From Burkholderiales bacterium (GTDB lineage: Bacteria; Pseudomonadota; Gammaproteobacteria; Burkholderiales; Casimicrobiaceae), in NCBI GenBank assembly GCA_025354075.1, contig JANXNO010000209.1, forward strand, positions 1 through 8,365: DNA of 8,365 nucleotides, written 5' to 3'. Numbering within the stretch: the first letter of the stretch is position 1; the number at the start of each line of letters is the position of its first letter. Below, piece by piece: positions 1 through 7,295 of this stretch. The translations under genes were made by a program, and so were the position numbers. The notes under the pieces are model-generated. The model was not told the origin of the DNA. It worked only from the letters and a program-made list of their open reading frames with translations, and did no database searches.

Positions 1-2267
1 TCTCCGTCAGCCTGCTGCGCAACACCTCCCGCATCGCGCAATATCGACAAATCCACCGAAAAGTGCGACCCCATTGCCTGCTGCTGACCTGGAGCCCATG
101 TGACGGCCAACACTTCCGCTTTCAGCTCGCTCCAGTTGATGCGCGACAGCACATCGCTTTCGTATACCAATTCACGCCGCGTCGACTGACCCGCAGTTGT
201 CGGCTCAACCCAAGTCACTTTCGGCACAAAGATTTTCAGGTCTGCGAACTCGGGACGCCTAACCAGCTTATGCGTTTGAGGTAAATCTCCCGGCGAAACA
301 TCACCGCTCACGGTAATCGCCAGATCACCCATGCCTTCGCTTTCCAGCGACCTCTTGATACCAGCGACCACGTCGCCCGTGCGCGCGTCGTGACACAACA
401 CGTAGCACGCGTCGAGATCAGCGCGCCCTGTCTTTGTCACCTGCGGCTGTCGCAGAATCCGTCCAACAAGCTGTGTCATCGCCGACGGATTTCGCCCCGC
501 CGCCAGCGCACACAGCACGTAGGCGAACGGGCAATCCCAGCCTTCCTGCAACGCTTGCTTGGTGATGATCGCGCGCACTTCACACATAGGTGACAGCAGA
601 TCAATATTCTCCGGCTGCTTCAACTCATCTTTTTCGGATGTTTTGATAGCAATCTGCGCCTCGGTGAAACCGAGTTGCAGCAAGTAGGCTTTGGCGTCCT
701 CAGCGTGGATGAATCCTGAATCGAGCATGTCATTGCCGGTGCGTTCGACCTGCACGAGCAAAATGGGTCGCAGATAACGCAACGTCTCGGCCTGCAACTC
801 AGCAGCACTCTGCGCAAGCAGGTTAAGCCTCGCCACACTCGCGGCGAGGCAGCTCTGCCAGTCGGCCCATTGACGTACTTCGACATTGATCGGCAACTTG
901 ATCATCTCCGCTTCGTCGAGATCGGTGCCCCGCACATCCACCAATATGTTCGAGCCGCTAATCAACTTTCCGGCCTTCATGCCACTCACGCGCGGCGTCG
1001 CTGAAAGTTCCAGCATGAACGACGGATTGAAGCCGTCAATGGTCGACAGCGCGTTTTGCGAATACGCATGATGGCCTTCATCAATCACGACCATCGGACG
1101 CAACAGGCGCATCACGTTACCAAGCGAGCTCTTGATGATGGAGCCCTTCTGCGCCTGCGCCTCTGCCGTAGTCGTGCCATACGGCGAGTAAACATCAAGG
1201 TTCGGTACCTCAAGCAGTAGCTTCCAGTGCGCCTCAATATCGTCCTCACGCGGCACAAAGCCATGCACGTTGCCACGGTCCCTGAAAAAGCGCAGCGTGT
1301 CCTTGCTTTGCCGCGCAGCCGATTGCAGCATCAGCAGCATCACGCACAAATGCGAATCCGTATCCTGCTTCGTCAGGGGCGACGTCTTCTCGAGAGTCTT
1401 CACCCGCCCCGCTGCCGCCACGTTCAGCATTTGCCGATACGGATGATCCCGGTTGTTCAATGTCTTAAGCGTTTGCTGATAGATCGCCTCATTCGGCACC
1501 ACCCACAGCACCAGCCCCGTATGTCGATCAAGGTAGCTGGAAAAAACTCGACCAATACTTGCCGCAGCAAGCAGCGTCTTACCACCCCCCGTTGGCACTT
1601 TCAGGCAGACATTGGGAATCGCGTTGCCAGCCCCATCAAATCGCGACGAATGTGGCTGCTCACGAAAGGCCGCTGGCAGCAATGACGTCTTCTGCAACAA
1701 ATTCCAAGCCCGCTTTGGAAAATCCGCCTCTTTTTGGGCGTACTCCTCCATACCTTCCATCGCGCGCAACTGCCTGACCTTTGCCAGCGACGAAGCGGCA
1801 TGTTTATTGATTTCAGAGATGTAGGTATCCAGGCTTTCGAGCACCGTCACCTGAAATTTCTTGAGCTGTGTGCTGCCGATCTCATCTGGAGTCGTCACGT
1901 TTCGGCGTGGTTCCCAGAACACTTTGCGATCTCGTTCGATCCGCTTCCGGAAATCTTCGGCGAGCGACTCCGACAGATCGAGCACGTCTGTACGGTAAAT
2001 GATGCCAAGACGCTCAACATCAGCTTCCAGCAATGGCGGCGTAGCAATTCCGACCTGCCATTCAAGGGCCAGATCAATATCGGACTCTCGCCGATAGTCG
2101 CCCCGTGCGCGCGAGCCGTACACCCACGCGCGAGCGAGTCCCGGCGTGCGATCAAACAATGCAAACAACTTCGCAACGGCCGTAGGCGCGATTCCAAATG
2201 CCCAATCTGCGCCGTGAGCATCGACCGCCAACGACGAAGACCCGGTCACCATGCTCTCGCCAGTCAT
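1..2267 (-). CDS. res: MNT nucleotidyltransferase fused to type III restriction (Res-like) helicase, 3' end outside window
   Basis: 755 codons are visible, open from the ATG at 2267 to the left edge without a stop. Residues ~25-120 are an MNT/polymerase-beta-type nucleotidyltransferase: GSRARGDYRRESDID at 51-65 fits GS-x10-DxD (D63, D65), and D94 or D97 is the likely third acidic residue. The Res-type start follows (STQLKKFQ, 132-139), then superfamily 2 helicase motifs: Walker A PTGGGKT 225-231, DEGH 396-399, SAT 422-424, EGWD 575-578 and QLVGRILR 599-606. I checked the codon phase at GDY, GGGKT, the residue after DEGH and the left edge; all agree, so the fusion is not a translation slip. 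In type III systems Res translocates on DNA and cuts together with Mod. The C-terminal PD-(D/E)xK nuclease expected of Res would lie outside the window, so nuclease activity is unproven. The start codon overlaps the upstream stop as ATGA with no strong ribosome site, implying translational coupling. A GTG at 1898 (residue 124) could start a helicase-only form. Confidence 0.9.
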   Translation of the reverse strand, partial: MTGESMVTGSSSLAVDAHGADWAFGIAPTAVAKLFALFDRTPGLARAWVYGSRARGDYRRESDIDLALEWQVGIATPPLLEADVERLGIIYRTDVLDLSESLAEDFRKRIERDRKVFWEPRRNVTTPDEIGSTQLKKFQVTVLESLDTYISEINKHAASSLAKVRQLRAMEGMEEYAQKEADFPKRAWNLLQKTSLLPAAFREQPHSSRFDGAGNAIPNVCLKVPTGGGKTLLAAASIGRVFSSYLDRHTGLVLWVVPNEAIYQQTLKTLNNRDHPYRQMLNVAAAGRVKTLEKTSPLTKQDTDSHLCVMLLMLQSAARQSKDTLRFFRDRGNVHGFVPREDDIEAHWKLLLEVPNLDVYSPYGTTTAEAQAQKGSIIKSSLGNVMRLLRPMVVIDEGHHAYSQNALSTIDGFNPSFMLELSATPRVSGMKAGKLISGSNILVDVRGTDLDEAEMIKLPINVEVRQWADWQSCLAASVARLNLLAQSAAELQAETLRYLRPILLVQVERTGNDMLDSGFIHAEDAKAYLLQLGFTEAQIAIKTSEKDELKQPENIDLLSPMCEVRAIITKQALQEGWDCPFAYVLCALAAGRNPSAMTQLVGRILRQPQVTKTGRADLDACYVLCHDARTGDVVAGIKRSLESEGMGDLAITVSGDVSPGDLPQTHKLVRRPEFADLKIFVPKVTWVEPTTAGQSTRRELVYESDVLSRINWSELKAEVLAVTWAPGQQQAMGSHFSVDLSILRDAGGVAQQADG
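2264..2267 (-). promoter_or_regulatory. ATGA stop/start overlap coupling the HEPN gene to the NTase-Res fusion
   Basis: The TGA of the HEPN gene (2264-2266) and the ATG of the fusion (2265-2267) share bases. No good Shine-Dalgarno sequence is visible in the preceding ~20 bases, so the fusion is probably translated by terminating ribosomes. This would fix the ratio of the two products. Confidence 0.7.
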
Positions 2268-2659
2268 AACGAGCCGAGCCGTTCATTCAGTCGGTCGAAC
2301 GCTTCGACGGCATGCCTCCGCACGAAGCTCGCGGTGTTGATCGCGTTGCTTTCGTTGTACGTGTGGCTCGTTTCGTCGCGGCTCGTCTTGATCCGCTCCC
2401 AAACGTCAGGGTCGGCGATGAGTTGCCCGATAAACGCCGCCTGCAACACGGGGCGAACCATTTGCGGTACGTTTTCGCCTTGATCTTGCAGCCAGTAAAA
2501 CATGCTCTTCCACGCCAGTTCAAACGTGAACTTAAACCGCTGAATAAGCGCATCCCGAATGATCGACGTTTCGTCCTCCGCCAGCACTTCGTGCAGGCGA
2601 CCGAGCGCTTTCGCAAACTGGCTGCGTGAGAGTTCAAATCGTTCACGGTGTTGGCCCAT
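2264..2659 (-). CDS. HEPN-type protein, HI0074 / nucleotidyltransferase substrate-binding family (HepT-like putative toxin)
   Basis: This 131-residue helical protein has the hallmark core of the HI0074 family (IIRDALIQRFKFTFELAWK, residues 33-51) and RDETSHTY at 94-101, an exact R-x4-H-x-Y motif (R94, H99, Y101). That motif marks HEPN ribonucleases. In the characterised HepT/MntA pairs the MNT partner nucleotidylates the tyrosine and so silences the RNase. The length is normal and the motif intact. Its expected partner, an MNT nucleotidyltransferase, is the N-terminal domain of the next gene, which starts inside this gene's stop codon (ATGA, 2264-2267). The gene starts 8 bases after mod ends, with a possible AGGGG ribosome site (RC of 2671-2675) inside the end of mod. 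Members of the HI0074 branch are often annotated only as substrate-binding subunits, so toxin activity is inferred from the motif and the pairing. Confidence 0.88.
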   Translation of the reverse strand: MGQHRERFELSRSQFAKALGRLHEVLAEDETSIIRDALIQRFKFTFELAWKSMFYWLQDQGENVPQMVRPVLQAAFIGQLIADPDVWERIKTSRDETSHTYNESNAINTASFVRRHAVEAFDRLNERLGSL

Positions 2660-2667
2660 GATCTGCC

Positions 2668-4635
2668 CTACCCCTGCCGGTATAACGCAAACGGCAGCGG
2701 CGAAAAGTCGATGCCGTGCTCGCTGAGTTGCTTGTTGCTCATGTACTTTGCCGGTGCGAACACCAGGTGGCGTTTCAGCGTCGCGTTGCCGCCGGTTTTC
2801 GTGACGCGCTCCGCGTGGGCGCGGCCCCAGTCCGCGATGCTGCGTGCGCGGGTGAGCGTCAGCGCGGCATCGGCGCTCTTCAAAAAATGGAGTTTGGGCT
2901 CATACACCAGCCACACATGCGCGTCCTTCGCCTCACCAAGGTAATAGGTGGGCGCATCCTTAGGCGCAGGCAACAAGGTGCCGCCCGTAGCCGTGTGAAA
3001 GAGCCACGCCCCCAGCGCGTCAAACGCTGGCAGCGACTCGCCCGACAGCAGTTTCTCAATATCCAGCGGCTCGCCCAGCGTGCAATAGGTAAACGCACCG
3101 CCGAGGCCATCCACGCGCTCAGAAATGCGCTTCTCCCCCTCCACGCGAAGCACGCCGTCCTTAAGCTCAACATTGATCTTGTCAAAGCGTTTTTTTGGTT
3201 TGTCCTTCCCGCCTGAGCGCAGTTCGGCCCCCTCTCCCCTCGCGGGAGAGGGTTGGGGTGAGGGGGAAGCCTCCAGTCCCAGCGAAGTCTGCGGATGCAC
3301 CTCCGCCCCAAACCCCTCTTTAACCTTGATCGCCTCCACCTTGCGCTGCCACTCATCCGCCTTCTTGAACTGCGTCCACGTGATCTTTTCTTCCAGCAAG
3401 GTCTCACGCGACGTGCCCACCCACGCATAGCCGTTGATCGCACGGCGCACCCGCTCGGCGGTCAGCCGATCGGCATAGTCCTCACCCTCGACCAGAATGA
3501 ATTTGCGCCTGCCGCCGTCTTTGGCGTTCGCCTTGAGGACCGCGTGGGCGGTGGTGCCGGAGCCGGCGAAGGAGTCAAGGATTAGGGAGTCATGGTCAGC
3601 ACCAATTTCCAATGCACGCTCAATCAGCGCGGTCGGCTTTGGCGTAGCAAACCCTACGTTCTCTCCCATTACTTGCTTTAACTCAGCTGATGCGCTGCGG
3701 CTACTCCCAACGTCCACGTTATAGAAAATAGTCTCGGGAGGAATACCGCGCGACGTATCCGCGAAAATCTGAAAATATGGTACCCAACCGGCCGCAGTTT
3801 GCCGCCATTCAATTCGACCGATATCACTTGCGACGCGCGCCGCCGACCAACGCCAACGCCCGTCGGAGCCGTCGGGCTTAAGCGGCCACACTTTTGTTCC
3901 GTCTGGCGCATCTATCGCGAAATGCAGAGAGGCTCTTGCCTCGCGCGTGTCGTCGCCTCCCATAGCACGCAATGGTTTGAGGTAATACTTTCGGCCTGAC
4001 GGATCGATCCGGTCATAGTGGTCCGCAGTTTCTCCAGCATCCCCAAACAGCCTGTGGAGGGTCATTTGGTCCGAATCTTTCGCGTACACGAGCATTGTGT
4101 CGTGCCGAGTAGAAAAGGTTTCTGCGTCCATTTTCGGACTGTCCGCCTTCTCCCAAATAACGGTGGCGACATGCGCAAAATCCCCAAAAATCTCATCCAA
4201 CACCATCCGCGCTCGATGCACTTCGTTGTCGTCGAGCGTGATCCAGATGGACCCGCGCTCGCTGAGCAGTTCGCGCAACAGTGTGAGCCGTGGCCACATC
4301 ATGGCGAGCCATTTGTCGTGGCGCAGCATGTCGTCACCATCAACCGGGTTGGTTGACAGCCACTCCTTCATGATCGGGGAATTGACGTTGTCGTTGTAGC
4401 ACCAGCCTTCGTTGCCGGTGTTGTACGGCGGGTCGATGAAGATCAAATCCACCTGCCCGGCGTAGCGCGGCAGCAAGGCCTTCAGCGCATGCAGGTTGTC
4501 GCCGTGAATGATGAGATTGCCCGCCAGATCGGCCGGGCCGATGCCCTTGGCCGCATCCGCCACCAGCGGCCGATACGGCACGGTCAGGTGATGGTTATAG
4601 ACGTACTCTTTACCTTTGAACAGGATTTCGGGCAT
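2668..4635 (-). CDS. mod: Type III-like DNA methyltransferase (Mod), beta class
   Basis: This 655-residue protein has its catalytic motif first (IDPPYNTG, D68-P69-P70-Y71) and its S-adenosylmethionine-binding motif later (DSFAGSGTT, 354-362), the beta-class order of type III Mod and other adenine-N6 or cytosine-N4 methyltransferases. LIIHGDNLHALKALL (41-55) and SIWITLDDNE (129-138) are typical of the family. Residues ~150-345 between the two motifs should hold the target recognition domain; this part is visibly less GC-rich than the flanks. The C-terminal ~170 residues, ending YMSNKQLSEHGIDFSPLPFA, match the tail of Mod proteins paired with Res-like helicases. It would methylate one strand of a specific site and guide the Res partner encoded downstream. 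A REP-like palindrome and an A7 tract interrupt a linker at residues ~456-483 without breaking the frame. The gene begins 36 bases after the SEC-C gene stops. The recognition sequence cannot be told from the sequence. Confidence 0.93.
   Translation of the reverse strand: MPEILFKGKEYVYNHHLTVPYRPLVADAAKGIGPADLAGNLIIHGDNLHALKALLPRYAGQVDLIFIDPPYNTGNEGWCYNDNVNSPIMKEWLSTNPVDGDDMLRHDKWLAMMWPRLTLLRELLSERGSIWITLDDNEVHRARMVLDEIFGDFAHVATVIWEKADSPKMDAETFSTRHDTMLVYAKDSDQMTLHRLFGDAGETADHYDRIDPSGRKYYLKPLRAMGGDDTREARASLHFAIDAPDGTKVWPLKPDGSDGRWRWSAARVASDIGRIEWRQTAAGWVPYFQIFADTSRGIPPETIFYNVDVGSSRSASAELKQVMGENVGFATPKPTALIERALEIGADHDSLILDSFAGSGTTAHAVLKANAKDGGRRKFILVEGEDYADRLTAERVRRAINGYAWVGTSRETLLEEKITWTQFKKADEWQRKVEAIKVKEGFGAEVHPQTSLGLEASPSPQPSPARGEGAELRSGGKDKPKKRFDKINVELKDGVLRVEGEKRISERVDGLGGAFTYCTLGEPLDIEKLLSGESLPAFDALGAWLFHTATGGTLLPAPKDAPTYYLGEAKDAHVWLVYEPKLHFLKSADAALTLTRARSIADWGRAHAERVTKTGGNATLKRHLVFAPAKYMSNKQLSEHGIDFSPLPFALYRQG
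3230..3266. repeat. REP-type palindromic repeat inside the mod coding sequence
   Basis: A perfect 9-base stem (CCCTCTCCC at 3230-3238, GGGAGAGGG at 3244-3252) encloses a 5-base loop and is followed by TTGGGGTGAGGGG. From memory this matches a dispersed proteobacterial intergenic repeat. Read in the mod frame it gives SPSPQPSPARGEGA (residues 457-470), low-complexity peptide unlike the rest of the enzyme. It lies in a linker between the methyltransferase core and the C-terminal domain. Confidence 0.75.
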
Positions 4636-4671
4636 GAAGTGCGGACGATTCGAGTGGATGCAAGCGACCGA

Positions 4672-7212
4672 TTATCGCCGCATGTGCCGCTCGCGAACGG
4701 CTGCCGCCCATAACGGTTGCATCGCCCGCCGGAGCAGATCATGTGCATGCAGCGGCGCATCTGCCAGCGCGAGCAGCGGCTGCCCCGCCTCGCCGGATGC
4801 CCGCCAGCCGTCATCGGGAACGGCTGCGAGGGCCGCAAGCTGGTAGAGCGGTGCAAACGCGCCCTTTTTCTCGCTGACGGCTAATCCCGCGTTTCGCCAG
4901 CCGCTGCGCGAGAGTTGTTCGGCAATCTGTACGAAGCCCGCAGCGAACTGATGCCACCCCGCATCGTTGGCGTCGCCAATTGCAGCAGGCAACGGTGCCG
5001 CAGCAAGCGCGTCACCGTTAAAGCACGCCATCGTGAGCTGGTTGTAAACATGCATCAGCGCATTGAGCAGCGCCTCGTCCACGGCCGCGTTCGGCGCGCG
5101 TGCAAGCAGCACAGACAGCCATTGATTCGGCATCAGCATGGCGGGCGACCAGGCAACGCTGGTCAGCGCACCGAGCAGCCACGGATACTGATCGGCAAAG
5201 CGTTCGGTGAGCACCGCTTGGGCTGAGCCGTCGTCGAGGTCGTTCTCCATGAACTCGATCCCCGGCGAATCGTCGCCGCGAACGGGCTCCCCTTTGAGCG
5301 ATTGCGACGGCGGTTTGGGACGCTTGGGCGACTTTGGCAGCCGCAGGTCTTTCAGCCACGTCAGTGCACCGCTCTGCTGCCACATCGCACGCACGTCGTT
5401 ACGCCAGAACCACGCATGGTCGGCGCTTCCCACGGTGTAGCCGTTCTCGGAGTGACGCTTGGGTCGGTCGAGCGCGTCTGGCAGCAGCGCTGCGACAAAT
5501 GCAGGATGGTCGGCATGCGCAGCGCGCAGCACCGCTTCGGCCTCGTCGACCGCGCCAGAGACGTAGAGCGCCAGCGCACGGTCGTGCTGAGCAGGCGGAA
5601 TATCGTCGGGATAGGCGTTGAGTATCGCGAGCGCCGATGCGTAATCGCCGCGACCGAGCAGCAGGTGACGCAGCGGTTCGCGCCAGCCGTGATTGTCGTT
5701 TGGATTGCGCCCAATCATCCAGCGCATGTAGTGCTCGGCCCGGTCTTCATCCGCTGGATCACCGGACGACACGGCAATTGATGTTGCCTGAGCGACCACC
5801 CGCAGCAGCGCACGGTTTTCGAGCACCGCCCAGTGCAGTTGCGCTGCGGGCGCCGACGCAAGCGCATTGATAATCATGTCGCCCGCAGCAAAGGCGAGCT
5901 CCCGCAGGCAACGCTCAACGCTGGGCGTTTCGAATTCTGCGACCGCGGCACGCCCCGCGAGCAGGAGGCCGTCAAGTACCGGGATCGACACCGCAAGTTC
6001 CGGTTTGCGTTGCAGATGCGCTGTCGCCGCTTCAGCGCCATCCAGCAGTTCCGACGCGTCATCAATTTCTAGACCGGCCAGACTCGGTAGTGGCACCGCA
6101 AACTTGCGCAGCCAATCGCGGGTGGCTGCCTTCAATGGCCGCTTCGCATTGACCTGCAACTGCCCGGATGCACCGGTGCCATCGTCGGGCTCGTCGGGCT
6201 CGTCGGACAGCGTAGTCAGGTCATGCCATTGCAGGAAATTGCTGGCCGAGAGTTGCGGAACAGGTGCGCGCAACAGCGCAAGCACCGGCGCGAGCATGGG
6301 GTCTTCCTCCATCTCGGCGGCAATTCTATCCTGAATCGCACCCATGTCATGTTGCCCGAGCTCAACCAGAATTTCTGCGAGGTCGTGATGGCCAGAGCGG
6401 CGCGCCTGCGCGGCGAGCAGCGGAGCCCGCAGCTTGGCCTCGTCGCTGCGGCCAGCGCTGTGCAGCAGTGTCAGTTCGAGGTGGGCCAGCTGCGGTGCCC
6501 GCGGCAATATGCGTAACGCTGCCTGCAACGCCTGCCACGCCTCCGTGTGCTGTTGCCGATCCGACAGCATGGCTGCGCGACGGCCCCAAGCCGCAACCCG
6601 CAGTTCGGCGTCAACATCATCGGCCGTCATCCGCTCCACGAGACGATTGCGATACGTCTCCTTACCTGCCTCTAGAGCCGCGTCAAACAGCATGTCGAGC
6701 AGCTGTTCGTGCTGACCGTCCAGACCCGCAGGCTCGGCAAATAGCGGTTCAAGCAGCTTGACCAGCGCGCTAGCGCCGCGCCTTTCGCCCCAGTAGTGGG
6801 CGGCGGCTGCGAGGTTGTCGGGCGGCATTTTGCGCAGCGCACCGGGCGCGCGCCACGATGCCGGGCCTTCGATAAACATCATGCCCGCCAGCTTCGCAGA
6901 ATCGAGAGGAAACTGGTCATTCCGCTGTTCGAATTCCTGGCAACAGTGTTTGTACTTTTTGCCGGACCCGCACCAGCAAGCATCGTTGCGACCGGGCAGC
7001 GCTGGTAACGACCGGGGTCGCCAGCCGTGCGCGGGGTCAGGCGTGCGCCGCCAGAGTTCGCGCGCGAAATTCATGGCCGCGACACGCGGCGGCGCTTCCG
7101 ATTGGCTTCCGCGATCAAAAAAGTCGCGGCAGGTGTCAGCGATCCAGTCGCGAAATTCGGGCCAGGTGGACGTCGTCGCCAGTTTTTTCGCGATTTTTTC
7201 AAGCGTGGCCAT
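4672..7212 (-). CDS. SEC-C motif protein with helical-repeat middle and UPF0149/YecA-like C-terminus
   Basis: This 846-residue protein has a zinc-binding SEC-C motif near the N-terminus: GRNDACWCGSGKKYKHCC at 74-91, with C79, C81, C90 and C91 as a CxC-x8-CC ligand set. Residues ~130-620 are alanine- and leucine-rich helices with TPR-like pairs (for example 224-250 and 516-565). An acidic stretch follows at 337-345 and a lysine/proline-rich, probably disordered linker at ~625-641. Residues ~675-800 (LLGALTSVAWSPAMLMPNQW, later WHQFAAGFVQ and FAPLYQLAAL) resemble the UPF0149/YecA-YgfB fold. YecA proteins normally carry UPF0149 first and SEC-C last, so the order here is reversed. SEC-C motifs bind zinc and in SecA contact SecB or ribosomes; nothing here shows secretion, signal peptide or membrane segments, and the function is unknown. 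The start follows a GGGGTGA ribosome site. It lies 83 bases after the PIN gene and 36 bases before mod, suggesting co-transcription with the restriction genes. Confidence 0.88.
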   Translation of the reverse strand: MATLEKIAKKLATTSTWPEFRDWIADTCRDFFDRGSQSEAPPRVAAMNFARELWRRTPDPAHGWRPRSLPALPGRNDACWCGSGKKYKHCCQEFEQRNDQFPLDSAKLAGMMFIEGPASWRAPGALRKMPPDNLAAAAHYWGERRGASALVKLLEPLFAEPAGLDGQHEQLLDMLFDAALEAGKETYRNRLVERMTADDVDAELRVAAWGRRAAMLSDRQQHTEAWQALQAALRILPRAPQLAHLELTLLHSAGRSDEAKLRAPLLAAQARRSGHHDLAEILVELGQHDMGAIQDRIAAEMEEDPMLAPVLALLRAPVPQLSASNFLQWHDLTTLSDEPDEPDDGTGASGQLQVNAKRPLKAATRDWLRKFAVPLPSLAGLEIDDASELLDGAEAATAHLQRKPELAVSIPVLDGLLLAGRAAVAEFETPSVERCLRELAFAAGDMIINALASAPAAQLHWAVLENRALLRVVAQATSIAVSSGDPADEDRAEHYMRWMIGRNPNDNHGWREPLRHLLLGRGDYASALAILNAYPDDIPPAQHDRALALYVSGAVDEAEAVLRAAHADHPAFVAALLPDALDRPKRHSENGYTVGSADHAWFWRNDVRAMWQQSGALTWLKDLRLPKSPKRPKPPSQSLKGEPVRGDDSPGIEFMENDLDDGSAQAVLTERFADQYPWLLGALTSVAWSPAMLMPNQWLSVLLARAPNAAVDEALLNALMHVYNQLTMACFNGDALAAAPLPAAIGDANDAGWHQFAAGFVQIAEQLSRSGWRNAGLAVSEKKGAFAPLYQLAALAAVPDDGWRASGEAGQPLLALADAPLHAHDLLRRAMQPLWAAAVRERHMRR
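6182..6206. repeat. 9-base tandem repeat (almost 3 units) in the SEC-C gene
   Basis: The unit TCGTCGGGC occurs twice in full and once nearly complete. It encodes the acidic DEP-DEP-DD stretch at residues ~338-344 of the SEC-C protein. The unit is a multiple of three, so copy-number changes would keep the frame. Confidence 0.7.
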
Positions 7213-7232
7213 CAGTCACCCCGTTGGTGGCA

Positions 7233-7280
7233 AATCTTGCGTTGGATCTCCGTTCCGCGTCGTTGGACTTGTGCATCAGC
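7233..7280. repeat. Dispersed repeat, copy 1 (between PIN and SEC-C genes)
   Basis: The core ATCTCCGTTCCGCGT (7246-7260) is identical to 8154-8168, and the next 20 bases match at 15 positions. AATC-N2-GCGTTG precedes the core in both copies, with about 11 extra bases in copy 2. Both copies have the same orientation. This fills most of the 83-base gap between the PIN and SEC-C genes. Confidence 0.65.
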
Positions 7281-7295
7281 AGCCGTCGCCCGCTG

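Noticed and set aside
1880..1930. Suspicion that the NTase and helicase are in different frames and only look fused.
   Set aside because: Codon phase was checked at positions 2094, 1575, 1062 and 3 and is the same throughout. The residue count between the NTase motif and Walker A (173) matches the base count.
1895..2221. A 108-codon minus-strand frame that might be read as a separate small gene instead of the NTase.
   Set aside because: It is in another frame from the GS-x10-DxD motif and has no family features. The frame with the NTase motif starts at 2267 and continues into the helicase.
1734..2483. A 249-codon plus-strand open frame.
   Set aside because: It runs antisense to the NTase-Res fusion and the HEPN gene, which have clear family motifs. 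Its own translation shows no recognisable domain and high arginine/serine content typical of a shadow frame.
2312..2629. Plus-strand and alternative-frame open frames over the HEPN gene.
   Set aside because: They are shadows of the HEPN frame, whose motif and core are conserved in the HI0074 family.
3230..3252. Hairpin considered as an intrinsic terminator.
   Set aside because: No T-run follows the stem on either strand, it lies inside mod, and it matches a known type of dispersed palindrome better.
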